This document shows positions 16,200 to 25,939 of a DNA stretch of 36,599 nucleotides, one piece after another. The stretch is from the NCBI GenBank assembly GCA_903822375.1, contig CAIJOU010000590.1, forward strand, positions 1-36,599. Direction: 5' to 3'. The notes beneath the pieces are model-generated. The model was not told where the DNA came from, made no database searches, and saw only the letters and a program-made list of their open reading frames with translations. Positions within the stretch are counted from its first letter, which is position 1. Every line of letters starts with the position of its first letter. The DNA is from Candidatus Hydrogenedentota bacterium (GTDB lineage: Bacteria > Hydrogenedentota > Hydrogenedentia > Hydrogenedentales > CAITNO01). A program made the translations under genes and the position numbers.

Positions 16200-16225
16200 G
16201 ACGAATGTGTCGGGCAACATTCGTC
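16200..16225. repeat. Palindrome between araC-type gene and reductase operon
   Basis: GACGAATGT-gtcgggca-ACATTCGTC: perfect 9-bp arms with an 8-bp spacer, about 40 bp upstream of the regulator's start. It may be an operator or a hairpin in the regulator's leader. Confidence 0.5.
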
Positions 16226-16265
16226 TCATGGTAAGATAAACAAAGTTAAGAACGGGAGAATTGCA

Positions 16266-17210
16266 ATGCATAAAAACAAGGCCGATTTTGCGCAGAAAGC
16301 CGCCGCCCTGGAACTTGGGCGCGCGGCGCTGGTGGAAAGAATTGCCCGATGGACCGGGAAGGCGGACAAGCCGGACACTGCGATCCCGGCCCTGTCGCTT
16401 CGCCGGTATGAGGCACCCACAGCGCCGACGAACTACATGCACGAACCGAGCATTTGCCTGTCCGTCCAGGGGGCCAAGCGCGTGCTGCTCGGAGAGGAAG
16501 TGTATGTGTATGACGCGCACCACTTCCTGATCACGTCCGTGGACCTGCCCGTTGTGGCGCAGGTCCTTGAGGCGAGCAATGAAAAACCCTACCTGGGACT
16601 GATGCTGAAGCTTGACCCTCGCTCGATTGCGCAACTGATGGTGGACAGTAACCTTCCGCTACCCCCGGCACGGCAGGCAAGCCGGGGAATGGCCGTCAGC
16701 GAGGTTTCGTTGACTTTGCTCAATGCTTTCCAGAGGCTGATTGATTTGCTTGATTCGCCCGGGGACATCCCGGTCCTTGCGCCGCTTATCCAGCGGGAAA
16801 TCCTTTATCGACTGCTTATGGGCGAACAGGGTCCGCGTCTGCGGCAAATCGGGGCGGCGGGAAGCCAGAGCCATCAGATCGCGCGGGCGATCGACTGGCT
16901 GAAGGGAAACTTTACCCGGCCGCTCCGTGTCGACGACCTGGCGGCCCACGCCCGGATGAGCACCTCAACCTTCCATCATCACTTCCGTGCATTGACGGCC
17001 ATGAGCCCGCTCCAGTTCCAGAAGTGGCTGCGGTTGCATGAAGCGAGACGGCTGATGCTTATTGAGCACCAGGATGCGGCCACCGCGGCATTCCAGGTCG
17101 GCTACGAGAGTCCATCCCAATTCAGCCGGGAGTATGGCCGCCTTTTCGGGGCGCCGCCGCTGCGCGACATCACGAACTTGCGCCAAATTGCCTCCGGTGA
17201 CCGGGCCTAG
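16266..17210 (+). CDS. AraC-family transcriptional regulator (AraC_N type, YqhC-like)
   Basis: 314 residues from ATG 16266 with GGGAG 8 nt upstream; the GTG start at 16185 would read through the palindrome and is less likely. The N-terminal half is the AraC_N cupin-like sensor (EPSICLSVQGAKRVLLGEEVYVYDAHHFLITSVDLPVVAQV). Two helix-turn-helix units follow at about 215-305: VDDLAAHARMSTSTFHHHFRALTAMSPLQFQKWLRLHEARRLM and AAFQVGYESPSQFSREYGRLFG. This is the architecture of E. coli YqhC, which senses aldehydes. It is divergent from the reductase operon and is its probable activator. Binding-site candidates lie in the shared intergenic region. Confidence 0.92.
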   Translation: MHKNKADFAQKAAALELGRAALVERIARWTGKADKPDTAIPALSLRRYEAPTAPTNYMHEPSICLSVQGAKRVLLGEEVYVYDAHHFLITSVDLPVVAQVLEASNEKPYLGLMLKLDPRSIAQLMVDSNLPLPPARQASRGMAVSEVSLTLLNAFQRLIDLLDSPGDIPVLAPLIQREILYRLLMGEQGPRLRQIGAAGSQSHQIARAIDWLKGNFTRPLRVDDLAAHARMSTSTFHHHFRALTAMSPLQFQKWLRLHEARRLMLIEHQDAATAAFQVGYESPSQFSREYGRLFGAPPLRDITNLRQIASGDRA

Positions 17211-17531
17211 CGTCCAGCATATTCATGTGAGGGATACTGCGAAGTTTTCAACCGGTGGCAACCGCGACTTGAGCGCTCCGTTGCGAAGAGACCGGGCATC
17301 AGCGAGAGGTCAACGAACTTCTCGATGGCAGGGCGTGCACATTTGGCTTGACAGGCGATAACGCCATATAGAGCAAGGCGACGCGTGTGGTGAAAAGAGT
17401 AGGGGCGATAGACGGGATATGGACCGGGGCGGCATCCCAAAGTCCGTTGACCTAACGGTGCCCCAACGAAAGTCGTTGTACAGCATGGAAACAGTGGTGG
17501 GCGGGGATAATCTTTTGTCGCGCTTGCGCCG
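17211..17531. other. Gene-free stretch between converging genes
   Basis: 321 nt with no supported gene. A minus-strand 77-codon ORF (17207-17440) has no ribosome binding site and no recognisable domain. One small hairpin, CAACGA-aag-TCGTTG (17464-17478), is present. There is no clear terminator and no mobile-element end. Confidence 0.5.
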
Positions 17532-19475
17532 CTACTTCAGCTTTTCCTGCAACTGCCGCGCCTCCGCGTCGTCCGGGTGCAGGTTGATATACCGTTCAAG
17601 CGCCGGTCGGGCTTCATCCACCCGGCCCAAGTCAGCCAGCACTTTGGCTTCTCCCCACCAGGCGGCGGCGAGTTTCGGGTCCTTCTCGCGGGCACCCTTG
17701 AAATCAGCCAGCGCGGGCTCGGCCCGGCCCATGGTCTGCTGCAAGGTGCCCCGCCGCAGGAGGAAGCGTTCCGGTTCCTGTTTGGCGCATTCCACGGCGT
17801 GGTTCATCGAATCCAGGGCGTCATCCATACGGTTGGCCTTGGCGAGCGCGTCCGCCTGGGCGGCCCAGCAGTCGTCAAACTTGGGTTTTTGAACCAGCGC
17901 CTTGGCGTATTGGGCCAGCGCCCGCTCTGTGTCGCCCACGCCCAGGTAGATGTTTCCAAGGTTGTACGCGATTTCCGGATTGTCCGGGTGAAGTTCCTCG
18001 GCGAACAGCAGGTCGCTGATGGCCTCCTGCGGTTTTCCCGTCTTTTCCAGCACCTTGGCCTTGCGGATGTACAGCTCATAGTCGGCGGGGTCCAGGTCGA
18101 GCGCTTTCCCGTAATCGTCCAGCGCCGCATCCCATTGCTGCATTTCGGCGTTCACAATGCCCCGCCATTTCAGCAGCCGCAGGGACGTTTCGTTAATGGC
18201 CAGGCCCTTGTCAAAATAGGATTTGGCGGTTTCGTAGCGGTCCTGGTAGCCGTAGACCATTCCCAAACCGTAATAGGCCTGGACGCAGTTGGGGTCGGTC
18301 CCCAGGGCCTGCAGAAAGTCTTCCTTTGCCTTGGTGAGGTCTTTCTTCTCGTCCTTGAGCCATGCCATGCCGCGGCTCGACAGCGCGAGCGAAAAGCCGG
18401 GATCGCATTGCAGCGCCTCGGTGTAGTACTCGCGGGCTTTGGCGAAGTTCCTGCGGTGCTCCGCCTCCAGAATGCCCTTCCAGAGAAGGATCATCTTGTC
18501 CAGATGCGCCGTCGCTTCGGCGCTGTCCGAACCTATGAATGGCAGTGTGACCAGCGAGGTCCACGACGTGACATGCGAACTCGAGCGCGACTTGGGCTTG
18601 CGGCTCAGATCCAGTGCTGCGTCCAGTTCCTTTTCCGCCTCCGCCAGCAGTGCGGCATGGTCAAGCAGTTTCTTGGGGTCGTTCGTGACCTTTTCCATAA
18701 GCAGCGCAGCATGGCGCCACCGCACCAGCGGATTGTCCGTGGCAAGCGACAACGCCTTCTTAATCTCGCTTTCGGCCGCATCGAACTTCTTCAAAGCTGT
18801 GTAGATTTGCGAGGAAAGAATGTGCGACTCGGGATTCTTGGGGCGCAGCCGCTGAAGCATGTGCGCCTGGGCCAATGCCCCGTGCGCGCGGTCGAGTTCC
18901 TCCCGGTTGATTGGCCGGTCGAGGTTGAGAAGGTCGCGAACCGTGGCCATGCCGCCGATGAAGGCCCGCTGAAACCGTATCTCCGAATCGTTGCCGTTCA
19001 GTTCCACCGCCTTGTCCAGCAGTTCCAGCGCGACGGTGGCGTTTTCCTCCTCCTCATACACCTGCACGGCGGTGTCGCAGTAGGTTTGCGCCATGCGCAC
19101 GATTTCAACTCGATCAATGTACCAGCCCATGAAACTCCAGAAAGCGGAGATGCCCATCACCACCGCCACCACGCGTACAGTCAGTTGTACCAGCCACAGC
19201 CGCCATCCCGCCTCCCGGTCCATTACGAACCGCGTCAGCCAGGTGGTCCAGGCCTCCCGGCTTTCCTCCTGCTTTTCCTGGGTCTGTTCGATTTGCTCTT
19301 CGATGCGCTCAAGCGATTCGCTTTGCTCCGTTTCCCGGTGCACAAGGCTGTTGAGCGCTTCGACCAATTTGGAAAGCATCTCGTTGGAGATTTGGCTCTG
19401 GCCGGACTGGTTCCCCGATGCGGCCGTCGGACCGCTTTCCGGTGCTGCGGGCGTGTTCTGTTCGTTTTCAGGCAC
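17532..19475 (-). CDS. Membrane-anchored TPR-repeat protein
   Basis: 647 residues from GTG 19475, chosen because AAGGA lies 10 nt upstream; the track's TTG start at 19514 lacks an RBS. Order: a polar Gln/Glu/Ser-rich N terminus, a coiled coil (about 35-80, ESLERIEEQIEQTQEKQEE), one membrane helix (about 100-122, VRVVAVVMGISAFWSFMGWYI), then a long region of tetratricopeptide repeats to the end. The best repeats are at about 345-640, for example AKEDFLQALGTDPNCVQAYYGLGMVY and AISDLLFAEELHPDNPEIAYNLGNIY. The TPR superhelix probably faces the periplasm and holds other proteins. No enzymatic domain. Partners unknown; transcribed separately from the M48 gene. Confidence 0.85.
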   Translation of the reverse strand: MPENEQNTPAAPESGPTAASGNQSGQSQISNEMLSKLVEALNSLVHRETEQSESLERIEEQIEQTQEKQEESREAWTTWLTRFVMDREAGWRLWLVQLTVRVVAVVMGISAFWSFMGWYIDRVEIVRMAQTYCDTAVQVYEEEENATVALELLDKAVELNGNDSEIRFQRAFIGGMATVRDLLNLDRPINREELDRAHGALAQAHMLQRLRPKNPESHILSSQIYTALKKFDAAESEIKKALSLATDNPLVRWRHAALLMEKVTNDPKKLLDHAALLAEAEKELDAALDLSRKPKSRSSSHVTSWTSLVTLPFIGSDSAEATAHLDKMILLWKGILEAEHRRNFAKAREYYTEALQCDPGFSLALSSRGMAWLKDEKKDLTKAKEDFLQALGTDPNCVQAYYGLGMVYGYQDRYETAKSYFDKGLAINETSLRLLKWRGIVNAEMQQWDAALDDYGKALDLDPADYELYIRKAKVLEKTGKPQEAISDLLFAEELHPDNPEIAYNLGNIYLGVGDTERALAQYAKALVQKPKFDDCWAAQADALAKANRMDDALDSMNHAVECAKQEPERFLLRRGTLQQTMGRAEPALADFKGAREKDPKLAAAWWGEAKVLADLGRVDEARPALERYINLHPDDAEARQLQEKLK

Positions 19476-19546
19476 GGTGTTGGTTTCCTTGAGGATTAAG
19501 AAACTGTCGGGCAAGTTGGCGTGGGCTGCCTGGTTCCTCTTTCCTG

Positions 19547-19682
19547 CTCTCGCTCCTGCTCTTGCTCTTAATCTCGTTTGAAATCAAGAGGAATTAGCGA
19601 AAGTCACGCGCGTTTCTTTCAAGAGGCCGTCGCTTATTATTTCCATAGTTTGCGAACTGGAGCAAGAGCAAGATCAAGAGGC
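19547..19682. repeat. Opposed hexanucleotide repeat tracts
   Basis: CCTGCT-CTCGCT-CCTGCT-CTTGCT-CTTAAT (about 19547-19576) is followed about 80 nt later by GAGCAA-GAGCAA-GATCAA-GAGGCT (about 19659-19682). The two tracts have a 6-bp period and are near-complementary, so they could pair as an imperfect hairpin. They lie between the M48 stop and the TPR gene start. Confidence 0.5.
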
Positions 19683-20594
19683 TTAAGGAAGTCTAGAAAG
19701 CGCGTCGGCAAAGCGGCCGACCCGGTCCGGAACCGGCGCGGGAATGGGATACTGGGCCTGCTGAATTTTTCCGGCATAAATCTGGGCGCGCTGTTCGGGA
19801 TAGCCGGCCCCGCCGTAGTTGCCCTTGTAGGCGCGGAAGCGTTCGAGCACGCCCAGCAGTGCGGACGGGTCATAGCCCAGCTTTGCGCAAATCTCTGCAG
19901 ACCGCGCGTCGGCCTCCGCCTCAAGGTCGCTGCTGTACCCGTTTGCCACGGACTTGTAGACTTCATCCGACAGGGGCCCGAGCACCTGGCCGAGGTCCTT
20001 GCCCACCGAGGTGTCCGAGGCCAGGTCCTGCAGGAGACCGCCCACCGCCTTGTTCTGGGCGCCTTCCTGAATGGCGCGCATGCCGTGGTGCAGTTCCACA
20101 TGCCCCACTTCGTGGCCCAGAATGGCCGCAAGCTCGTCTTCATTCCGGAGGAACTTGATCATGCCCGTCGTGACAAAGACGAATCCGCCGGGCGTGGCGA
20201 AGGCGTTTACGGTCGGGTTGTCCAGCACCACGAAATAGAATCCGCGGTACGGATAGGGGAGACCCGAACCAAGCGCGACAGTCTGCCCGACCTGGTCCAC
20301 GTACTTGGCCACCGGGCTGTCCACCGGCAGCGTCTTGCCGTTGCCCAGAAGACGTGCCGCCACACGGTAGCCGACCAGGTACTCATAGCGCGGCCCGGCC
20401 TGGGAGACACTGCTTGCCTCGCCGAGTTTCTGCGCCGCGCCTGTGGTTTGGTTGAAGATCTGGCCGCCCCTTCCCCCGATGGCATTGCCAATTGCGGAAA
20501 GGGGATTCTGCGCCGATGCGTCCTGCGCGAGGGCCAGTGCAGCCGCCGCGAACAGTGCCGCGGCAATCAGGCAATGAAGGCTTGGCTTGCTCAT
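19683..20594 (-). CDS. M48-family periplasmic metalloprotease (BepA/LoiP-like)
   Basis: 303 residues with a signal peptide (CLIAAALFAAAALALAQDASAQ). The zinc-protease core is intact: AAILGHEVGHVELHHG (His161, catalytic Glu162, His165) and the third ligand in DLEAEADARS about 70 residues later. The upstream FYFVVLDNPTVNAFATPGGFVFVTTGMI strand is typical of the family. Unlike BepA it has no C-terminal TPR domain; the size matches YcaL/LoiP-type proteases. It probably degrades misassembled outer-membrane or envelope proteins. Its start overlaps the stop of the SH3-like gene (ATGA), so the two products are likely to act together. Confidence 0.92.
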   Translation of the reverse strand: MSKPSLHCLIAAALFAAAALALAQDASAQNPLSAIGNAIGGRGGQIFNQTTGAAQKLGEASSVSQAGPRYEYLVGYRVAARLLGNGKTLPVDSPVAKYVDQVGQTVALGSGLPYPYRGFYFVVLDNPTVNAFATPGGFVFVTTGMIKFLRNEDELAAILGHEVGHVELHHGMRAIQEGAQNKAVGGLLQDLASDTSVGKDLGQVLGPLSDEVYKSVANGYSSDLEAEADARSAEICAKLGYDPSALLGVLERFRAYKGNYGGAGYPEQRAQIYAGKIQQAQYPIPAPVPDRVGRFADALSRLP

Positions 20595-21208
20595 TGGTGT
20601 GGTGCCTCCGCCTGTTTGTACTCCCCGAGTTTGCCGGTCTGCCGGAAATCACGGTGCTTGGCCTGTTCATCCTCCAGCGGTTTCGCGGCGATGATCTTGT
20701 CCAATGCGGGGTAGTTGGCCGCGCCGGCCTCGGCGCTGCCGCCGGCCCCCTTCACCGCGGCAAGGTCGGGATCTTCGCTTTCGCTGAACCCCTTGCCTGC
20801 TGCCTGGGTGTCGCCGATTTGCGGCGCCCCTGACGCCTGCTTGTTAAACTGGGCCTCCGTAACAGTTGCCCCCTCGGGCACGTAACCTTGTCCGCCGCCC
20901 GCCGCTGTCACACGCAACCATTGCGGGGTGTGCACCGACGGGGCCGCTTTGGCCTTGCCGGATTTCGCGCCCTTGCCGCCCGTGTTTTGCACCGGCGCCG
21001 AGGAATCGGCAAGCACCGCGCCGATCACCGTCACCGGGTCTCCGTACTTGAGCATGGTTACCGTGGTGGACAGGCCGTCCGGCGCGCCCTTCAAGGGCAG
21101 ATTCACCACGGAAATGCGCCTGAGTTCGCCTTTGGGTTCACCCCACGCCGTGACACACAGTCCTGCCAGCATCAGCAGGACGCACATAAAGCAAATCCTG
21201 GTATGCAC
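20591..21208 (-). CDS. Secreted protein with an SH3-like N-terminal domain
   Basis: 205 residues from GTG 21208, with AGGAGG 7 nt upstream; the track's TTG at 21235 is not needed. A signal peptide (CVLLMLAGLCVTAWG) precedes a bacterial SH3-like domain (about 30-115): VTMLKYGDPVTVIGAVLAD ... PQWLRVTAAGGGQGYVPEGATV. A low-complexity charged tail follows, with no further domain. SH3-like domains bind peptidoglycan or proteins. Translational coupling to the M48 protease suggests it targets or regulates that enzyme. The SH3 domain is interrupted by a Gly/Lys/Ala-rich insertion (GGKGAKSGKAKAAP). Confidence 0.75.
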   Translation of the reverse strand: MHTRICFMCVLLMLAGLCVTAWGEPKGELRRISVVNLPLKGAPDGLSTTVTMLKYGDPVTVIGAVLADSSAPVQNTGGKGAKSGKAKAAPSVHTPQWLRVTAAGGGQGYVPEGATVTEAQFNKQASGAPQIGDTQAAGKGFSESEDPDLAAVKGAGGSAEAGAANYPALDKIIAAKPLEDEQAKHRDFRQTGKLGEYKQAEAPHQ

Positions 21209-21300
21209 TGGAAAACCTCCTGGCCGGTCGGCCAAGACCGCCGCCCTTGTTTGTCCGTGTGGTCCGAGTCCGTCAGAGTGCTTCCAACGGGCACAGTTTA

Positions 21301-23127
21301 TTACTTCTTGCTGAGCACGTACAACGCCTCGTCAGCGCGCAGATTCGGCAGGAAATACACGGTTCCGTCGCCGCTCAGCGGAATCTCCCGGTCAATCCGG
21401 ATGCCAAGCTGATTACAGAACGCTCGGAAGTCCCAGATGGTTACCACGTGCCGGTTGGGCGTGTCGTACCATTTATAGGGCAGATGCTTCGTGACCGGCG
21501 TCTTGCCGGTGAAGAAGGTGAAGAAACGGGGCCGCCAGTGGCCGAAGTTGGGAAAGCTCACAATGCACTTCCGGCCAACGCGCAGCATTTCCTGAAGGGC
21601 AAGGTCCGTCTTGTGCAGGACCTGCAGCGTCATGCTCAAGAGCACGTAATCAAACGACTGGTCCGGGAGCGCGGGAAGCCCCTTTTCAATGTCGGCGTGG
21701 ATTACGGAAATGCCGCTTTCCACGCAGCGAACCACGGCGTTCTCGTCCACCTCCATGCCAACGGCGCGGACATTTCTTTTCTGCATCAACTGGCAGAGCA
21801 ATTCACCCCGTCCGCAGCCGATGTCGAGCACCCTGCTGCCTTCATCCACAAGGTCGACTATCATCTCGTAGTCCACGCGCCGCTGGGCGTGGAAGATGCT
21901 GCTGACAGCGGTCGGAGACGGCGCGTCCGGGGTGTCGGCGCAGGGGGAATTGCAGGTGCAGCAGCACCGTCCGGGGGTGGTGGCGGCGGCAAGCGCCCCC
22001 GACACCATTCGCGAAAGGGTTTCCACCTCCAAAAGAAACGCGTCATGGCCGTAGTCGCTGTGCACGTTGCAGAAGGACACGTCGCGGCCCGCGCGCGCCA
22101 GCGCGTACACGATCTTCTCGGACTCGTACGGCGGGAAGAGCCAGTCGGAGGTGAACGACACCACCAGCGCCCGCCCTGTCATGCGTCCAAGGGACGCATC
22201 CATCGAGGGCGTTCCCGCACTGATGTCGAAGTAGTCCATCGCCTTGGTCACATAGAGGTAACTGTTGGCGTCGAAGCGCTCGACAAACTGCTCGCCCTGG
22301 TAGTCAAGATAGGTTTCGACGTTGAACTCGCTGTCAAAACTGAATCCGAGATGGTCCGTGTTGCGCAGCGTGCGCCCGAATTTCCGGCTCATGGAAACGT
22401 CCGACAGGTACGTGATGTGGGCCATCATGCGCGCGATCGCGAGCCCCTTGCGCGGCCCGCCGGTCGGCCCATACTCTCCTTCAAGAAAGTCGGGGTCGGC
22501 CTGAATCGCGCTGCGGCCCACGGCGTCGAAGGCGATCTGCTGCGCGCCCGTGACCGGACTGGTCGCGATGAATATCGCGCTCGCGACCTCGTCGGGATAG
22601 CGCACCGCCCAGTCCAGCGCCTGCATGCCTCCCAGAGAACCGCCCAGGACACACAGCAGCCGGTTGATGCCCAGGTGCCGTATCAGCGCATGCTGTACCC
22701 GGACCATGTCGCCGACCGTGATGATGGGGAAATCGAGGCCGTACGGTTTGCCCGTCGCCGGGTTGACCGAACTGGGTCCCGTGGTTCCCTTGCAGCCGCC
22801 CAGAAAATTGGAGCAGATCACAAAATGCTTGTCGGTGTCTATGCCCTTGCCGGGACCGATCATCACGTCCCACCAGCCCGGTTTAGCGTCGTTGGGGGAA
22901 TACTTTCCCGCGGCGTGCGCGTCCCCGGAAAGGGCATGGCACACCAGCACCGCATTGGACCGATCGGCGTTCAGCGTGCCGTAGGTCTCATAGGCAACGG
23001 TGATTGGTCCCAGCCGTTCGCCGCTGTCCAGTTCCAGCATGTGCGGAGGCTCGGCAAAGGTGAAGTATTGGGTCTCGACGATGCCCACGGAACGGGAATC
23101 GCCGCTCTTGTTGCTGTTCTTTTCCAT
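21301..23127 (-). CDS. metXW: Fused homoserine O-acetyltransferase and MetW methyltransferase-like protein
   Basis: 608 residues from ATG 23127. Residues about 1-380 are MetX: an alpha/beta hydrolase with LVCHALSGDAHAAG, NFLGGCKGTTGPSS, nucleophile Ser164 in LGGSLGG, SFTSDWLFPP and HSDYGHDAFL with the catalytic His. A cysteine-rich linker (RCCCTCNSPCADTPDAPSP, about 384-405) leads to MetW, about 410-608: RVLDIGCGRGELLCQL, a SAM-binding motif, then MTLQVLHKTDLALQEMLRVG and FPNFGHWRPRF, the MetW signature. MetX makes O-acetylhomoserine from homoserine and acetyl-CoA. MetW is needed with MetX in several proteobacteria, where the genes are adjacent. Here one reading frame spans both. It is the third gene after cysK and metY. 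Confidence 0.93.
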   Translation of the reverse strand: MEKNSNKSGDSRSVGIVETQYFTFAEPPHMLELDSGERLGPITVAYETYGTLNADRSNAVLVCHALSGDAHAAGKYSPNDAKPGWWDVMIGPGKGIDTDKHFVICSNFLGGCKGTTGPSSVNPATGKPYGLDFPIITVGDMVRVQHALIRHLGINRLLCVLGGSLGGMQALDWAVRYPDEVASAIFIATSPVTGAQQIAFDAVGRSAIQADPDFLEGEYGPTGGPRKGLAIARMMAHITYLSDVSMSRKFGRTLRNTDHLGFSFDSEFNVETYLDYQGEQFVERFDANSYLYVTKAMDYFDISAGTPSMDASLGRMTGRALVVSFTSDWLFPPYESEKIVYALARAGRDVSFCNVHSDYGHDAFLLEVETLSRMVSGALAAATTPGRCCCTCNSPCADTPDAPSPTAVSSIFHAQRRVDYEMIVDLVDEGSRVLDIGCGRGELLCQLMQKRNVRAVGMEVDENAVVRCVESGISVIHADIEKGLPALPDQSFDYVLLSMTLQVLHKTDLALQEMLRVGRKCIVSFPNFGHWRPRFFTFFTGKTPVTKHLPYKWYDTPNRHVVTIWDFRAFCNQLGIRIDREIPLSGDGTVYFLPNLRADEALYVLSKK

Positions 23128-23154
23128 CAATTACCGCAGTCAGTTGGGAAGCCC

Positions 23155-23199
23155 AAAAAAGCAGAAGCGCACGTTGCCAACCATCGACAACGTGCGCCC
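23155..23199 (-). terminator. Hairpin with T-run between metY and metX-metW
   Basis: On the minus strand GCGCACGTTG-tcgatggttgg-CAACGTGCGC (perfect 10-bp stem) is followed by TTCTGCTTTTTT. It begins about 15 nt after the metY stop and ends 28 nt before the metX-metW start. It looks like an intrinsic terminator or attenuator inside a same-strand pathway cluster. Confidence 0.6.
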
Positions 23200-23211
23200 T
23201 TTATCATAGCA

Positions 23212-24531
<1,320 letters not shown>

Positions 24532-24582
24532 TTATGCTTCTACCCGGCAAGTTTGTCTGCTCTTATGGATTCTCGGGCCAAA

Positions 24583-24622
24583 CAGGAGACCCCAGGGCAC
24601 AGTGCCCGTCTTTCTCCTCCTG
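24583..24622 (-). promoter_or_regulatory. Interrupted hairpin between cysK and metY
   Basis: Inner palindrome GGGCAC-a-GTGCCC (24595-24607) lies within outer arms CAGGAG and CTCCTG. On the minus strand GTTT follows. Could be a processing or attenuation hairpin in the cysK-metY spacer of 152 nt, which holds no gene. No known riboswitch motif was recognised there. Confidence 0.35.
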
Positions 24623-24662
24623 GCTCCCGACTTCTTGGGTCGCGGACAAGCCGCAACCGGCG

Positions 24663-25589
24663 TCAGCTTTGGAAAAGCGGGGTCGACAGGTAGCGCTCGC
24701 CGGAATCCGGCAGCACCACCACGATTGTCTTGCCCGCATATTCGTCCAGGTGCGCAAGGCGTACCGCAACCGCGGCCGCCGCGCCGCAGCTGATGCCGCT
24801 GATGATGCCTTCTTCCTTGGCCAGCCGCCGCGCCGTATCAAAAGCCTCGTCGTCGGTCGCGGTTTCTATGCGGTCCACCACGCTCAGGTCGAGAATGTCG
24901 GGTTTGAAGCCCGCGCCGATGCCCTGAATCTTGTGCTTGCCCGGCGCTCCGCCGCTCAGCACCGGCGACGCCGCCGGTTCCACGGCCACGCTCGTGATCG
25001 CGCGGCCTTTTGATTTCAGGTAGCGCGAAACGCCCGTGATGGTCCCGCCTGTGCCCACGCCGGCCACAAACACGTCCACCTGGCCGTCCGTGTCATCCCA
25101 GATCTCGGGGCCGGTTGTCTTAAGATGTATTTCCGGATTGGCCGGGTTTTTGAACTGCTGCGGCAGGAAGTAATCCGGATTCTCCGCGGCAATCTTTTCC
25201 GCTTCAGCTATGGCACCCGGCATGCCCAATGCCCCCGGCGTGAGCACCAGATCCGCGCCGAATGCCTTAAGCATCTGGCGGCGTTCCAGACTCATTGTCT
25301 CGGGCATGGTCAGCACCAGTTTGTAGCCCCGGGCGGCGGACACAAAGGCCAGCGCGATGCCCGTGTTGCCCGAGGTGGGTTCCACGATCGTTCCGCCCGG
25401 TTTCAGCACGCCCCGCTTTTCCGCGTCCCAGATCATGTTCGCGCCGATGCGGCATTTCACTGAATACGCCGGATTGCGCCCCTCCACCTTCGCCAGCACC
25501 CGTGCCGCCCTGATGCCCTGCGTCAGCTTGGTCAACTGAACCAGCGGCGTGCGGCCTATCGAGAAACTGTTGTCTGCGTACACGCTCAT
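24663..25589 (-). CDS. cysK: Cysteine synthase A (O-acetylserine sulfhydrylase)
   Basis: 308 residues from ATG 25589 ([19 protein letters not shown]), with GGGAGG 8 nt upstream; the track's start at 25676 lies inside the leader. It is very similar in wording to E. coli Cys[23 protein letters not shown] with PLP Lys45, [65 protein letters not shown], and [14 protein letters not shown]. It makes cysteine from O-acetylserine and sulfide. The C terminus stops right after STPLFQS, so the last residues of the E. coli protein are missing, which is common. No cysE is in the window. It heads the cysK-metY-metXW cluster. Confidence 0.96.
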   Translation of the reverse strand: MSVYADNSFSIGRTPLVQLTKLTQGIRAARVLAKVEGRNPAYSVKCRIGANMIWDAEKRGVLKPGGTIVEPTSGNTGIALAFVSAARGYKLVLTMPETMSLERRQMLKAFGADLVLTPGALGMPGAIAEAEKIAAENPDYFLPQQFKNPANPEIHLKTTGPEIWDDTDGQVDVFVAGVGTGGTITGVSRYLKSKGRAITSVAVEPAASPVLSGGAPGKHKIQGIGAGFKPDILDLSVVDRIETATDDEAFDTARRLAKEEGIISGISCGAAAAVAVRLAHLDEYAGKTIVVVLPDSGERYLSTPLFQS

Positions 25590-25757
25590 CTTAAGAACCT
25601 CCCTGGGTTGGGGAGCCATGCTCCCATCGACGCGTCCTGTGTTCCATACCCGGCGGATACCATCCGTGCTAAACACGAACTGCCTTGGGAATCATCCCGG
25701 TCGCGTCCGCCGCTGTTGGTGAAACATTCACACTCATGCGCATATTCCAGCAACATG
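25590..25757 (-). promoter_or_regulatory. Long cysK leader with alternative hairpins at the ribosome binding site
   Basis: The predicted transcript has about 168 nt before cysK. Near its end, in mRNA order, it reads GGGAGC-ATG-GCTCCC, then CAACCCA, then GGGAGG (the Shine-Dalgarno). The middle CTCCC can pair either with the upstream GGGAG (25611-25625 hairpin, SD free) or with the downstream GGGAG (SD hidden). That is a two-state switch design. I recognise no known riboswitch core in the upstream ~120 nt. Candidate cis-regulatory RNA. Confidence 0.45.
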
Positions 25758-25763
25758 ATAACA

Positions 25764-25793
25764 ATTGTAATGTATGAAGCCCGGTCGTGTCAA
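25764..25793 (-). promoter_or_regulatory. Sigma70-type promoter of the cysK cluster
   Basis: Minus strand TTGACA (25793-25788, perfect) with 18 bp to TACAAT (25769-25764, 5 of 6). Expected start near 25757. The remaining 25794-25939 is the upstream region of the divergent gene and shows no other feature. Confidence 0.65.
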
Positions 25794-25939
25794 GTATGCT
25801 GTGCGCTGGGAGACCTGGTGGCGCTGGAACCCATCCGGCAGGGATTCTATAATCTATATCGTTGGGCAAATTACTTCTGCGAATGAAGGCGCCAAACACA
25901 ATGCACTGGCGAAAAGGAATAGTATGGAGTGGGGAAGGC

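Noticed and set aside
17207-17440. Minus-strand 77-codon ORF in the gene-free stretch
   Set aside because: No ribosome binding site, no domain and no neighbour link; considered as an IS remnant but no transposase motif was found.
17577-19499. 640-codon plus-strand ORF
   Set aside because: Exact antisense of the TPR gene; no start signal and no recognisable domain.
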